NCBI RefSeq assembly: GCF_030411995.1
Contig: NZ_JASNRC010000001.1
Location: 482,908-546,907 of the forward strand
DNA from: Massilia sp. YIM B02769
GTDB lineage: Bacteria > Pseudomonadota > Gammaproteobacteria > Burkholderiales > Burkholderiaceae_D
DNA: 64,000 bases
Direction of reading: 5' to 3'
Both the position numbers and the translations under genes were made by a program. Below the pieces are notes generated by a model. It saw nothing but the letters and a program-made list of their open reading frames with translations. It had not been told where the DNA came from and searched no databases. Positions 9,373 through 20,156 of the stretch are shown here, one piece after another; position 1 is the stretch's first letter, and every line of letters starts with the position of its first letter.

Positions 9373-9444
9373 TACACGATACGGGCGGATTCAACGCCAT
9401 TCCCAGGGCAAAGTCATCGCCGCTCCGGGAGCGCATGAATCCGC

Positions 9445-10206
9445 TCAGCGCCAGCTGACCTTGCCCATGCCGTCGGCGCTGGCCCGGCGCTGGGCCGGCT
9501 TGCCGTACACCGTGGCCGAGCCCATGCCGCTCAGGTTCAGATTGGCGGACGCGCTGGCATACACCGTGGCGCCGCCAAGCCCGCTGAGATCGAGGTCGAC
9601 GGATTCGGCGCGCAGCTTGCCGGCGTCGAGGTTGCCAACGCCATCCAGCGTCGCACGCAGGGTCCTGGTCTGGCCCGACACGGCCAGCTGGCCGGCGCCG
9701 CCCAGTGCCAGGTCCATGCGCTCGGCCTTGCCGGCATCGATGGTCATGCTGCCGACACCGCCCAGGCGCGCATCGACCTTGCGGTAATTGCCCTGCATGG
9801 TCATGGCGCCGGCGCCTTCCAGGTTCAGCACGATGCTGTCGCCGCCGAAGCCGCTGACCGTGCTGGCGCCCACGCCTTCCGAGTTCAGCTCAGCCAGGTT
9901 GGGCACGGTCAGCTCGGCGCGCAGCTTCGGACGGCGGCCGATGATGTTGTTGCGGCGTTCGGTGTCGATTTCCAGCGTGTCGCCATGCTGGCGCGTGGTC
10001 ACGCGCGCCACGTCGGCGCGTTCGCCGGCAATCACGAGCGAAGGCCTGGCGCCCTGGCGCACCACCAGGTCGACCACGCCGTCGAGCTTGATGCGGCTGA
10101 CGCGGGCATCGACTGCGCGTGCTTCGCGGATTTCTTCGGCGAGGGCGCCGCCGGCGGCCAGCATCAGGGCCGTGGCCACCAGGGTCGTGCCGAGCAGCTT
10201 GTTCAT
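9445..10206 (-). CDS. DUF2807 head-GIN-like auto-transporter adhesin domain protein
   Basis: The 253-residue protein has a signal peptide (cut near GALA|EE) and a repetitive beta-helix-like DUF2807 domain in which short units such as VGASTVSGFGG, GAGAMTMQGN, GVGSMTIDAG and GLGGATVYAS recur. Such proteins are periplasmic or surface exposed and of unknown function. The ATG at 10206 directly precedes the signal peptide; the frame extends further upstream only as an arginine-rich shadow. No operon partner is seen. Confidence 0.85.
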   Translation of the reverse strand: MNKLLGTTLVATALMLAAGGALAEEIREARAVDARVSRIKLDGVVDLVVRQGARPSLVIAGERADVARVTTRQHGDTLEIDTERRNNIIGRRPKLRAELTVPNLAELNSEGVGASTVSGFGGDSIVLNLEGAGAMTMQGNYRKVDARLGGVGSMTIDAGKAERMDLALGGAGQLAVSGQTRTLRATLDGVGNLDAGKLRAESVDLDLSGLGGATVYASASANLNLSGMGSATVYGKPAQRRASADGMGKVSWR

Positions 10207-10339
10207 GATCGTCTCCGTGCGTGTTGGGATGATGGCACTGTAATGCCGTCCTCCACGCGCGGCGCGGCCCGTGCGACAGGCTGCACGAACGGCGTCACGA
10301 AGCGCTGAAAACGCCTGCCGGGCCAGCCGGCACTGGCGC

Positions 10340-10546
10340 TCAGCGGCGCAGCGCGCGGCGCACCAGCAGGGCGGCGCCGGTTGCGGCCAGCACCACGACC
10401 GCCAGCGCAACCCAGCCTTCGTACTCGTGGATCAGGTGCGGCACGCCGGTGTCATGGGCCTGGGCAGGACCGGCGCCCAGTACGGCAACGCAGATCGCCA
10501 GCATGATGGCGGCAACGGGGGCAAAACGGCGCAGGGAAAACGGCAT
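10340..10546 (-). CDS. small exported membrane protein at the end of the urease operon
   Basis: I do not recognise this 68-residue protein. It has a perfect AAGGAG ribosome site, a signal peptide ending PAQA|HD, and a single transmembrane helix (about residues 46-63, WVALAVVVLAATGAALLV) closed by RRALRR, so the short mature N-terminus (HDTGVPHLIHEYEG) would face the periplasm. It starts 28 bases after ureG on the same strand. Three histidines at the mature N-terminus recall the His-start of HupE/UreJ nickel permeases, but the rest of that family is missing. A nickel-related role is a guess from context. Confidence 0.7.
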   Translation of the reverse strand: MPFSLRRFAPVAAIMLAICVAVLGAGPAQAHDTGVPHLIHEYEGWVALAVVVLAATGAALLVRRALRR

Positions 10547-10574
10547 GACGGCTCCTTGGGTTGGTGGTAAAAAT

Positions 10575-11192
<618 letters not shown>

Positions 11193-11206
11193 GGTGATTT
11201 CCTTAT

Positions 11207-11899
11207 CTAGGATCGATACAGGCGGCTGTACTGCACTTCATGCCGCATCGACAGCAGGGCAAAGCCCGGCGCCCAGTTCGACAGCGCGGCATCCGGCATG
11301 TCCTGGGCCGCGCGCGCCACCGCATCGACCGTGGCGCCGAGCGACAGCAGCATCTTCTGGCCCGCCACCTGGCCCAGCGGCACCGTCTTCACGCACACCA
11401 ACACCGCGTTCTCGGCCCAGGCAAACACGGAGCCGAGCAGGGCGGCGATGGGCGGCACCTCGAACGCCGCGGCCGCGCAGGCATAGGCGGAAGGCAGCGA
11501 CAGTCCGGCCGCGTCCAGCATCGCCAATAAGGCCGGATCGGTATCCGGCCGCTCTTCCAGCAGCGCCGCCAGCAGCTGGCGCAGCGAATAGCCCATCTGG
11601 ACGGTCTCGGCGCGCAGCTCGGCCGTGTCGCGTGCGGCCAGCCAGCGCTCGCTCCAGTACGTGGCGGCGACCGCATCGCGGGCGGCAAAGGCGCACAGCA
11701 AGCGCCACTGCAGCGGCGCATCGAAACGCCCGACCACTTCAAGCAGCTGCGCGGCGATCCAGCGCTGCGCACTTGCCGCGTCCGTCACCGTGCCCTCGTC
11801 GATGGCACTCTCCAGCCCTTGCGAATAACTGTAGGCGCCGATCGGCAACGAAGGACTTGCCAGCTGCAGCAGGCGAAGCAGGGCGGCGCTGGCGATCAT
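11207..11899 (-). CDS. ureF: urease accessory protein UreF
   Basis: This 230-residue all-helical protein bridges UreD on the apoenzyme and the UreG GTPase. The N-terminus ([20 protein letters not shown]) and the C-terminal [21 protein letters not shown] are typical of the family. Its start overlaps the end of ureE by four bases, consistent with coupled translation in the ureDABCEFG operon. Confidence 0.96.
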   Translation of the reverse strand: MIASAALLRLLQLASPSLPIGAYSYSQGLESAIDEGTVTDAASAQRWIAAQLLEVVGRFDAPLQWRLLCAFAARDAVAATYWSERWLAARDTAELRAETVQMGYSLRQLLAALLEERPDTDPALLAMLDAAGLSLPSAYACAAAAFEVPPIAALLGSVFAWAENAVLVCVKTVPLGQVAGQKMLLSLGATVDAVARAAQDMPDAALSNWAPGFALLSMRHEVQYSRLYRS

Positions 11900-12396
11900 G
11901 GCAAGTCCGAGGGACGGTGGATCTTCTGGCGCAGCGGTACCGGCGCCAGCGGATGCGACTCGCCGTGATGGTGTCCGCCGCCATAGGCCCCGGCTTCCGG
12001 CTCGAAGGCAGCCAGTTCCTCGCTTACCTGGGCGCCGAGACCGACCAGCATCTCGCGCAGCACGGCATCGGCGCGGATGCGCAGCCAGCCCCGGCCCACT
12101 TCGGTCTGGGTATGGCGGTTCCCGAGATGGAAGGCGCAGCGCAGCAGGCCGTTTTCCTGCGCGTGTTCGACGCGGTACACGGATTCAAGCTCGGCCACGA
12201 CGCGCACCACGCGCCCGCCTTCACCCTGCAGCAGGTCGCCGCCGCGCAGCACCGTGCCGCGTGGGCGCAGTACGGCCACTTCCTCGCCGCTCTTCAAGGC
12301 CGCGCGCAGGCGGCTTTTTTCGCGCAGGTGGAAGGGCAGCACCAGCTCGCCATCCACCGGCGCCGGTCCATCGATCTTGGTGTGCAGGGTCAGCAT
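11896..12396 (-). CDS. ureE: urease nickel chaperone UreE
   Basis: UreE (166 residues) delivers nickel to the UreG complex. The peptide-binding half (residues about 1-70, LVLPFHLREKSRLRAALKSG) and metal-binding half (YRVEHAQENGLLRCAFHLGN, with the conserved His at the dimer site) are present. The C-terminal tail carries a modest His cluster (GGGHHHGESH), weaker than in Klebsiella UreE. The ATG at 12396 is used because upstream in-frame residues belong to the ureC shadow. Confidence 0.95.
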   Translation of the reverse strand: MLTLHTKIDGPAPVDGELVLPFHLREKSRLRAALKSGEEVAVLRPRGTVLRGGDLLQGEGGRVVRVVAELESVYRVEHAQENGLLRCAFHLGNRHTQTEVGRGWLRIRADAVLREMLVGLGAQVSEELAAFEPEAGAYGGGHHHGESHPLAPVPLRQKIHRPSDLP

Positions 12397-12406
12397 GATG
12401 GGTCTC

Positions 12407-14106
<1,700 letters not shown>

Positions 14107-14110
<4 letters not shown>

Positions 14111-14427
14111 GGCGCGTTCTCCAGCAAGGGGCCGGACACCAGCGCATTGAAGCCATGGACGATGCGCTCGCCGCTCAATGCGATCAAGGTGACGGTGCGC
14201 ACCTGGCCTGGCTCGAAGCGCACCGCAGTGCCGGCCGGGATATCCAGGCGCATGCCGTAGGCGCGGGCGCGCTCGAAACGCAGCGCCGGATTGGTCTCAT
14301 AGAAGTGGTAGTGCGAGCCGACCTGGATCGGCCGGTCGCCGCCGTTCGCCACCTCGACCACGACGGTCACGCGGCCGACATTCAGTTCGAGTTCGCCGGG
14401 TTCGACCAGCAGTTCACCTGGAATCAT
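14107..14427 (-). CDS. ureB: urease beta subunit UreB
   Basis: This 106-residue subunit ([34 protein letters not shown]) is the separate beta chain typical of proteobacterial ureases; no fusion with gamma is present. It overlaps ureC by four bases and follows ureA after nine. Confidence 0.97.
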
Positions 14428-14436
14428 GGGCGTCTC

Positions 14437-14739
14437 CTAGACGATGGGCTGGTGCACGGTGACGAGCTTGCTGCCGTCGGGGAAGGTGGCCTCGACCTGC
14501 ACGTCGGGGATCATCTCGGGCACGCCCTCCATCACCTCGTCGCGCGAGAGGATGCGCGTGCCTTCGCTCATCAGCTCGGCCACGGTCTTGCCGTCGCGCG
14601 CACCTTCCATGATCGCGGCCGAGATGTAGGCCACGGCTTCCGGATAATTCAGTTTCAGGCCGCGTCCCTTGCGGCGCTCGGCCAGCAGGGCAGCGGTGAA
14701 GATCAGGAGCTTGTCCTTTTCGCGTGGTGTGAGTTCCAT
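14437..14739 (-). CDS. ureA: urease gamma subunit UreA
   Basis: The 100-residue gamma subunit ([20 protein letters not shown], then [20 protein letters not shown] and [20 protein letters not shown]) is complete. It lies 9 bases after ureD, in the usual ureDABC order. Confidence 0.97.
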   Translation of the reverse strand: MELTPREKDKLLIFTAALLAERRKGRGLKLNYPEAVAYISAAIMEGARDGKTVAELMSEGTRILSRDEVMEGVPEMIPDVQVEATFPDGSKLVTVHQPIV

Positions 14740-14748
14740 GCTGTCCTC

Positions 14749-15609
14749 TCAGGTATGCCACAGGCGGGGAATGACGGCGTCGCGCCCCAGCAGCACCGGA
14801 CGCAGGCGGCGCCAGGCCGCGACCATCACCGCGCGCGCCGCCTCGCTCGAGCGGCCCAGATGGCGCACCACCACGAGCTGCGGCAGCTGGGTGGCGCCGC
14901 AGCGGCCATGCACGTCGATCTCCTCGCGCAGCTGGCGCATCTGGCTGGCGTCGAGCGTGGCGCCGCAGGCGATGAAGGTGGCGCAGACGGTATGCCCGCC
15001 CAGGCCGAACGGGCTGTGCATGCCGGGGCCGGCGCCGTCGATCTCCCCCTGCTCGTGCCAGACCAGCTTTCCTTCACGCCGGATGCGCGTGGTTTGTTTG
15101 ATCGTGCCGCTATCAAAAGTCTCACCGGAGGCGGTGCGCCCGAAGCACAGGACTTCGCTGCCGATGTAGCGCGCATTTGCCGCCAGCGTCACCTCGTGCG
15201 TCATCTCGACCTCGGCCTCACGGTAGAACAGCGTCTCTTGCGGCAGCCATTCGACGCTTGCCTTGTCCTGCACGTCGATGCGCACGTCCTGGCGTGAAGA
15301 ACGGCCGTTCGCGCGGTACCACTTGCCAGAGCCGGGTGTGGTGAGCAGGGCGTGTGCGCCGTCACCGGCCGTGATGCCGATATCGAGGGCATCGCCGCCG
15401 ACCACGCCGCCGGGCGGGTGCACGATCACGGCATGGCAGACGGACGCGTCTTCGGGATACAGCGGCTTTTGCATGCGCAGCGGCCCGGTGTGACTGCGGT
15501 CGGCCAGGATGGTGGCGCCCGCGCGCGCCACGAAGCCAAGGCGCAGGCTCGCTTCCCAGCGGGTGCGGGAATCGGCGGAGAGGGAGGGCAGGGCCAGGCG
15601 GTCGTTCAT
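14749..15609 (-). CDS. ureD: urease accessory protein UreD
   Basis: UreD (286 residues, UreH in some species) binds the UreABC trimer and starts the activation complex. Family landmarks are LRLGFVARAGATILADRSH, LYPEDASVCHAVIVHPPGGV and GDALDI. It is the first gene of the urease operon. The ribosome site in front of the ATG at 15609 is weak. About 170 bases upstream, to the DUF2939 gene, hold the promoter region; no urea or nickel transporter genes adjoin. Confidence 0.94.
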   Translation of the reverse strand: MNDRLALPSLSADSRTRWEASLRLGFVARAGATILADRSHTGPLRMQKPLYPEDASVCHAVIVHPPGGVVGGDALDIGITAGDGAHALLTTPGSGKWYRANGRSSRQDVRIDVQDKASVEWLPQETLFYREAEVEMTHEVTLAANARYIGSEVLCFGRTASGETFDSGTIKQTTRIRREGKLVWHEQGEIDGAGPGMHSPFGLGGHTVCATFIACGATLDASQMRQLREEIDVHGRCGATQLPQLVVVRHLGRSSEAARAVMVAAWRRLRPVLLGRDAVIPRLWHT

Positions 15610-15780
15610 TGCCGATAGGTCAGCAAGAAGCGTGCCGCGCGTGACAGCGCCGGTGAAGGAGGAATACTGGGGAAACGCTGCACAGGATTGGTGCAGGCGA
15701 TCGCGCCGCTTGTGCGCGGCGCGTGAAGATGGTGCCGGGGCGGCGCTGCTGGCCGCCTGTTCAGCGTGCTGCGATGGGCG

Positions 15781-16320
15781 TCAGTTCGACGCGTCCAGCA
15801 CCGATTCCGGCAGTTCGAGGGCGCCCAGCTGCCAGCTCCAGAGGCCGGTGCGCTTGAGGATGAACTTACCGGCATCCTGTTGGGACGTCGAGACCGCCAC
15901 CTTGCTCCAGCCGCGGTAGTCGACCGAGTAATCGAGGCTTTCCTTCGCGGCGTCCTGGCGCGCTTCGGATGCCGGACGGGCGCCAGGCTTGACCTTGCCG
16001 GCCTCCATCATGGCCATCACGCCGGCCGGCGACACGGCGGCATCCACCAACTGGTTGACCAGGGCGGCGCCCATCATCTGCCCCACGGCGGCAAACGGAT
16101 TGTTCGCCATCTCGGCCGATGCCATGCGCTCCTTCATCATCGTCATCATCTGGCTCTTGAAGCTCTCGCGCAGGGCAGGGAAGTCGATGTGTTCGGACAA
16201 ACCGTCGGCGTCTTTTTCGGCGATGGCCGTCTTCATCTGGTGCAGGGTCCAGTAGGGGCTGGCATAGCTGCTGAGGGCGAGGAGGGCGGCGGCGGCAACG
16301 GCAACAGGGGTCTTTTTCAT
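15781..16320 (-). CDS. DUF2939 exported protein
   Basis: The 179-residue protein starts with a signal or anchor segment (VAVAAAALLALSSYASPYW) and continues with the DUF2939 pattern (WTLHQMKTAIAEKDADGLSE, IDFPALRESFKSQMM), ending in a region that reads like a small alpha/beta unit (GWSKVAVSTSQ, WSWQLGALELP). The family has no assigned function. It is separated from the urease operon by about 170 bases and lies downstream of a terminator, so it probably has its own promoter. Confidence 0.82.
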   Translation of the reverse strand: MKKTPVAVAAAALLALSSYASPYWTLHQMKTAIAEKDADGLSEHIDFPALRESFKSQMMTMMKERMASAEMANNPFAAVGQMMGAALVNQLVDAAVSPAGVMAMMEAGKVKPGARPASEARQDAAKESLDYSVDYRGWSKVAVSTSQQDAGKFILKRTGLWSWQLGALELPESVLDASN

Positions 16321-16423
16321 GGCTGGGCGTGAGGTGGATATCGGAAGAAGTATATCTTTGAGGAAATGCCTAAAAGCTCACACAAAATTGCATAACGCAC
16401 ATTCAGAGTGCAGGGCCACAAAG

Positions 16424-16456
16424 CAAAAAGCCCAACCATGAAGGCTGGGCTTTTTG
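16424..16456 (-). terminator. intrinsic terminator after tRNA-Thr
   Basis: An inverted repeat AAAAAGCCCA / TGGGCTTTTT with a short loop is bordered by A and T runs on either side. On the minus strand it lies 17 bases past the tRNA 3' end. It could also act in the other direction. Confidence 0.75.
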
Positions 16457-16472
16457 CGCTTGCTGCGGTGTC

Positions 16473-16548
<76 letters not shown>

Positions 16549-16575
16549 GTAATCTGTACGGCTGGGATTATACCG

Positions 16576-17070
16576 CTATTTAATCCGCGTCAGCGTTGGG
16601 CGTCCGCCTTTTTTCGGCGGCTCGTCGCCGCCGTTGTCCGGGGCCGACGACGCTTCCGCTGGCGCGGTGTCCGGGCTGCTGTCGGGCACTGCCGACAGGG
16701 CCGGTGCGGTTGCCGGGGCGGATGCATCGGCGTCCGGCGCCGGCATCTCGGCTGCCGTGGTGCTCACATCGAAGGCCATGCCTTGGCCATTCTCGTTGGC
16801 ATAGATCGCCAGGACATTTTGCACCGGCACGTAGAGCTCGCGCGACACGCCGGCGAAACGGGCGCGGAAGTGGATCGCGTCGTTGTCCATCTTCAGGCCC
16901 GAGGTGGCGCCGTAGCTGATGTTGAGAATGATCTCGCCCTTGCGCACGTATTCCATCGGAACCGTGGTGGCCGCGTCGACCTTCACCGCAAGATAAGGCG
17001 TGAAACCGCTGTCGGTGCACCATTCGTAGATGGCGCGCAGCAAATAAGGCTTGGTGGAGATGTCAGACAT
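16576..17070 (-). CDS. sspB: ClpXP specificity-enhancing factor SspB
   Basis: SspB (164 residues) tethers ssrA-tagged proteins to the ClpXP protease. The folded tag-binding domain covers about residues 1-110 (KPYLLRAIYEWCTDSGFTPY, GEIILNISYGATSGL, IHFRARFAGVSRELYVP). A disordered Pro/Ala/Asp linker follows, and the last residues GGRPTLTRIK match the ClpX-docking tail of SspB. The ATG at 17070 is chosen; a TTG six bases earlier is less likely. Confidence 0.93.
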   Translation of the reverse strand: MSDISTKPYLLRAIYEWCTDSGFTPYLAVKVDAATTVPMEYVRKGEIILNISYGATSGLKMDNDAIHFRARFAGVSRELYVPVQNVLAIYANENGQGMAFDVSTTAAEMPAPDADASAPATAPALSAVPDSSPDTAPAEASSAPDNGGDEPPKKGGRPTLTRIK

Positions 17071-17243
17071 GTGCAAATGAAATCAGTTTGTCCGCAAAGT
17101 GCGTGGACACGGCGCCGGGCGAGCCAACGATGGCTTATCCCACGCGCATAGGCGAGGCGCCAGTCTACTGCGATTCGCCAAACGGCGTCGCAGGCTGGCG
17201 CTTCAAAGAACCGAGCAAGACCAGCTCACCCGGCCAGACCGTA

Positions 17244-17855
17244 TTAACGGCGCATCACCTTTTCCGACGGCGTCAGCGCTTCGATGTAGGCAGGGCGCGA
17301 GAAGATGCGCTCGGCGTACTTCATCAGCGGGGCCGCGGTCTTCGACAGTTCGATGCCGTAGTGGTCCAAACGCCACAGCAGCGGCGCGATGGCCACGTCG
17401 AGCATAGAGAACTCGTCGCCCAGCATGTACTTGTTCTTCAGGAACAGCGGGGCCAGCGTGGTCAGGCGGTCGCGGATTTCGGCGCGGGCCTTGTCGTGGG
17501 CCTTTTCGTTCGTCTTGTTGCGGTCGCTTTCCAGGACGTGCACGTGGACGAACAGCTCTTTCTCGAAGTTGAACAGCATCAGGCGGGCACGGGCGCGCAT
17601 CAGCGGGTCGGCCGGCATCAGTTGCGGATGCGGGAAGCGCTCATCGATGTACTCGTTGATGATGTTCGATTCGTACAGGATCAGTTCGCGCTCGACCAGG
17701 ATCGGGACCTGGCCGTACGGATTCATCGTCGAGATGTCTTCTGGCTTGTTGAACAGGTCGACGTCGCGCACCTCGAAGTCCATGCCCTTTTCGAACAGGA
17801 CCAGGCGGCAGCGTTGGGAGAACGGGCACGTGGTGCCGGAGTAGAGAACCATCAT
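17244..17855 (-). CDS. sspA: stringent starvation protein SspA
   Basis: SspA (203 residues) is an RNA-polymerase-associated protein with a glutathione-transferase fold, lacking enzymatic activity in known members. The N-terminal thioredoxin-like domain (VLYSGTTCPFSQRCRLVLFE, NPYGQVPILVERELILYES) and the C-terminal helical domain are both complete. Two ATG codons lie side by side; the first, at 17855, has AAGGAA nine bases ahead. It precedes sspB, with about 170 bases between. Confidence 0.94.
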   Translation of the reverse strand: MMVLYSGTTCPFSQRCRLVLFEKGMDFEVRDVDLFNKPEDISTMNPYGQVPILVERELILYESNIINEYIDERFPHPQLMPADPLMRARARLMLFNFEKELFVHVHVLESDRNKTNEKAHDKARAEIRDRLTTLAPLFLKNKYMLGDEFSMLDVAIAPLLWRLDHYGIELSKTAAPLMKYAERIFSRPAYIEALTPSEKVMRR

Positions 17856-17915
17856 GGTTTTTCGTTCCTTAAGACACAAAGGGGTGAAGCGCCGAGCGAC
17901 TCACCCCGAAAAATG

Positions 17916-17944
17916 ATTGCCCGTATTATAGCCAAGCGGGCAAT
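17916..17944 (-). terminator. hairpin between petC and sspA, with embedded TATAAT
   Basis: ATTGCCCG pairs with CGGGCAAT around a 13-base loop, and on the minus strand the stem is followed by CATTTTT, as expected for a terminator of petABC. The loop carries TATAAT on the minus strand (17930-17925), with TTCGTT 17 bases upstream, so the same spot may also hold the sspA promoter. A second stem (GGGGTGA/TCACCCC, 17881-17907) lies in the sspA leader. Confidence 0.5.
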
Positions 17945-17954
17945 GAAAACGAAT

Positions 17955-18716
17955 TTACTTCACATCTTTCCAGTACGACTCGTTCAAACGCCAGGCCAGG
18001 AACGCGAAAATCGACAGGAAAATCAGCACGATAACACCCAGCTTCTTGCGGGTTCCTTGCGCTGGCTCAGCCATCCAGTTCAGGTATGCAACCAGGTCGG
18101 CCGTCGCGGTGTCGAACTCGGTAGCAGACATCGTTCCGGGCGCCACCTGCTTCCAGCCGGCGAACTTGTGGATGGTCTTGCCGGCCTCGTGCGGGTCCGG
18201 CGCGTCTTCCATGTTCGGCGTGCGGATGCCCTGCAGCTGCCACATCGCATGCGGCATGGCCACGTTCGGCACCACCATGTTGTTCCAGCCGGTCGGACGG
18301 GTATCGTCCTTGTAGAAAGTGCGCAGGTAGGTGTACAGGTAATCGGCGCCGCTGCCGGCCGGCGAGGCCTTGGCGCGCGCGATCACCGACAAATCCGGCG
18401 GCACGGCGCCGAACCAGGACTTGGCATCGGCCGGGCGCATGGCCGTCGTCATCATCTCGCCCACTTTGTCGGCTGAGAACAACAGATTGTTGCGGATCTG
18501 GTCGTCCGACAAGCCCAGGTCGCGCAGGCGGTTGTAACGCATGGCGTTTGCCGAGTGGCAGTTCAGGCAATAGTTGACGAACAATTTGGCGCCGTTTTGC
18601 AGCGAGGCCATATCGTGGCGTTCCGGTGCACGGTCGAGCGGGAAGCCGCCCTCGGCCGCGAAAACCAGCCCTGGCACCAGGGCCAGGACCGCGATCAGTT
18701 TCTTCGTGAAGTTCAT
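17955..18716 (-). CDS. petC: ubiquinol-cytochrome c reductase, cytochrome c1
   Basis: Cytochrome c1 (253 residues) passes electrons from the Rieske protein to soluble cytochrome c. Seen are a signal peptide (VLALVPGLVFA|AEG), the haem-attachment motif CLNCH, the conserved RNRL/LSDDQIRNN region, the axial-ligand segment (VVPNVAMPHAMWQLQG) and a C-terminal membrane anchor (VIVLIFLSIFAFLAW). It is the last gene of petABC. Confidence 0.96.
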   Translation of the reverse strand: MNFTKKLIAVLALVPGLVFAAEGGFPLDRAPERHDMASLQNGAKLFVNYCLNCHSANAMRYNRLRDLGLSDDQIRNNLLFSADKVGEMMTTAMRPADAKSWFGAVPPDLSVIARAKASPAGSGADYLYTYLRTFYKDDTRPTGWNNMVVPNVAMPHAMWQLQGIRTPNMEDAPDPHEAGKTIHKFAGWKQVAPGTMSATEFDTATADLVAYLNWMAEPAQGTRKKLGVIVLIFLSIFAFLAWRLNESYWKDVK

Positions 18717-18739
18717 GGTTGTCCTTTATCCGGTGGCAA

Positions 18740-20155
18740 TCAGTGCGGCGTGAAGGTCAGGCGCGTCGGCACCGGCTTGAACCGGCCGGCGGCGCTCCAC
18801 CATGGCATCAGGAGGAAGAAGCTGAAGTACAGCAGGGTGCACACTTGCGAAATGATCGTATACGCCGGGGTCGGCAGCTGGGTACCCAGGTAGCCGAGCG
18901 CAACGAACGAGATGCCGAACACGGCATACACCCACTTGTGCCAGTCCGGACGGTAGCGGATCGATTTCACCGGCGAGTGATCCAGCCACGGCAGCAGGGC
19001 GATGATCACCACCGACGAACCGAACAGCACCACGCCCCAGAATTTCGCTTCCAGCACCTGCGGCAGCATGCCGATGATGATCAACAGGGCAATCGCGGCC
19101 ACGATGACTTTCGTGCGGAAGGCCAGGCGCGACTTCAGCCAGATGAAGATCACGTACAGGGCGATCGCACCCATCAGCACGTACATGAAGTCGGCCGTGG
19201 TAGCACGCAGCACCGAGTAGAAGGGCGTGAAGTACCAGGTCGGCGCGATGTGCGGCGGGGTCTTCATCGAATCGGCCGGGATGAAGTTGTTGTACTCCAG
19301 GAAGTAGCCGCCCATCTCAGGCGCGAAGAACACGACCGCCGAGAAAATCAGCAGGAACACCGAGACGCCGAAGAAGTCTTTCGTCGAGTAGTAAGGATGC
19401 GACGGAATCGCGTCCACCGGATGGCCGTCCGGACCGATGTTGTCCTTGACCTCGATGCCGTCCGGATTCGACGAACCGACTTCGTGCAGCGCGATCAGGT
19501 GGGCCGCTACCAGGCCCAGCAGCACCAGCGGCAGGGCAATCACGTGGAAGGCGAAGAAGCGGTTCAGGGTTGCATCCGACACCACATAATCACCACGGAT
19601 CCACAGCGACAAGTCCGGGCCGATGACAGGAATCGCACCGAACAGGTTCACGATCACCTGGGCGCCCCAGTACGACATTTGGCCCCATGGCAGCAGGTAA
19701 CCGAAGAAGGCTTCGGCCATCAGGCACAGGAAAATCGCGAAACCGAAGAGCCAGATCAACTCGCGCGGCTTGCGGTAGGAACCGTAGATCAGCCCGCGGG
19801 TCATATGCAGGTAGACGACGATGAAGAACATCGAGGCGCCGGTCGAGTGCATGTAGCGCACCAGCCAGCCCCACGGCACTTCACGCATGATGTATTCGAC
19901 ACTGCCGAAGGCCAGGTTGGCGTCCGGCTTGTAGTGCATGGTCAGGAAGATGCCGGTAATGATCTGCATGACCAAAATGAGCATGGCCAGCGAACCGAAC
20001 AAATACCAGATATTGAAGTTTTTCGGGGCGTAGTACTTGCCCCATTGGTCGTTCCAGAGTTTCGACAGCGGGAAGCGGTCGTCGACCCAGGCCAGCGCCT
20101 TGTGGCCAACCGGCGCGGTGGCCGGCAGTTTGGTTTCCTTGAACGGGCCGCCCAT
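18740..20155 (-). CDS. petB: ubiquinol-cytochrome c reductase, cytochrome b
   Basis: The 471-residue integral membrane subunit carries both b haems and both quinone sites. The haem-ligand histidines lie in VRYMHSTG / VVYLHMTRG and in AFHVIALP / AAHLIALHE. The Qo-site motif reads PTWY (in HIAPTWYFTPFY) where many organisms have PEWY. Eight or more hydrophobic helices and the long C-terminal part fit a bacterial bc1 b subunit. It follows petA after one base and precedes petC by 23. Confidence 0.97.
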   Translation of the reverse strand: MGGPFKETKLPATAPVGHKALAWVDDRFPLSKLWNDQWGKYYAPKNFNIWYLFGSLAMLILVMQIITGIFLTMHYKPDANLAFGSVEYIMREVPWGWLVRYMHSTGASMFFIVVYLHMTRGLIYGSYRKPRELIWLFGFAIFLCLMAEAFFGYLLPWGQMSYWGAQVIVNLFGAIPVIGPDLSLWIRGDYVVSDATLNRFFAFHVIALPLVLLGLVAAHLIALHEVGSSNPDGIEVKDNIGPDGHPVDAIPSHPYYSTKDFFGVSVFLLIFSAVVFFAPEMGGYFLEYNNFIPADSMKTPPHIAPTWYFTPFYSVLRATTADFMYVLMGAIALYVIFIWLKSRLAFRTKVIVAAIALLIIIGMLPQVLEAKFWGVVLFGSSVVIIALLPWLDHSPVKSIRYRPDWHKWVYAVFGISFVALGYLGTQLPTPAYTIISQVCTLLYFSFFLLMPWWSAAGRFKPVPTRLTFTPH

Positions 20156-20156
20156 G

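Noticed and set aside
15622-15639. Sigma-54-like GGCACGCTTCTTGC before ureD (minus strand)
   Set aside because: The GG-N10-GC spacing is right and NtrC control of urease is plausible, but the start site would fall two bases before the ureD ATG, leaving no room for a ribosome site. Probably chance, or the ureD start is wrong.
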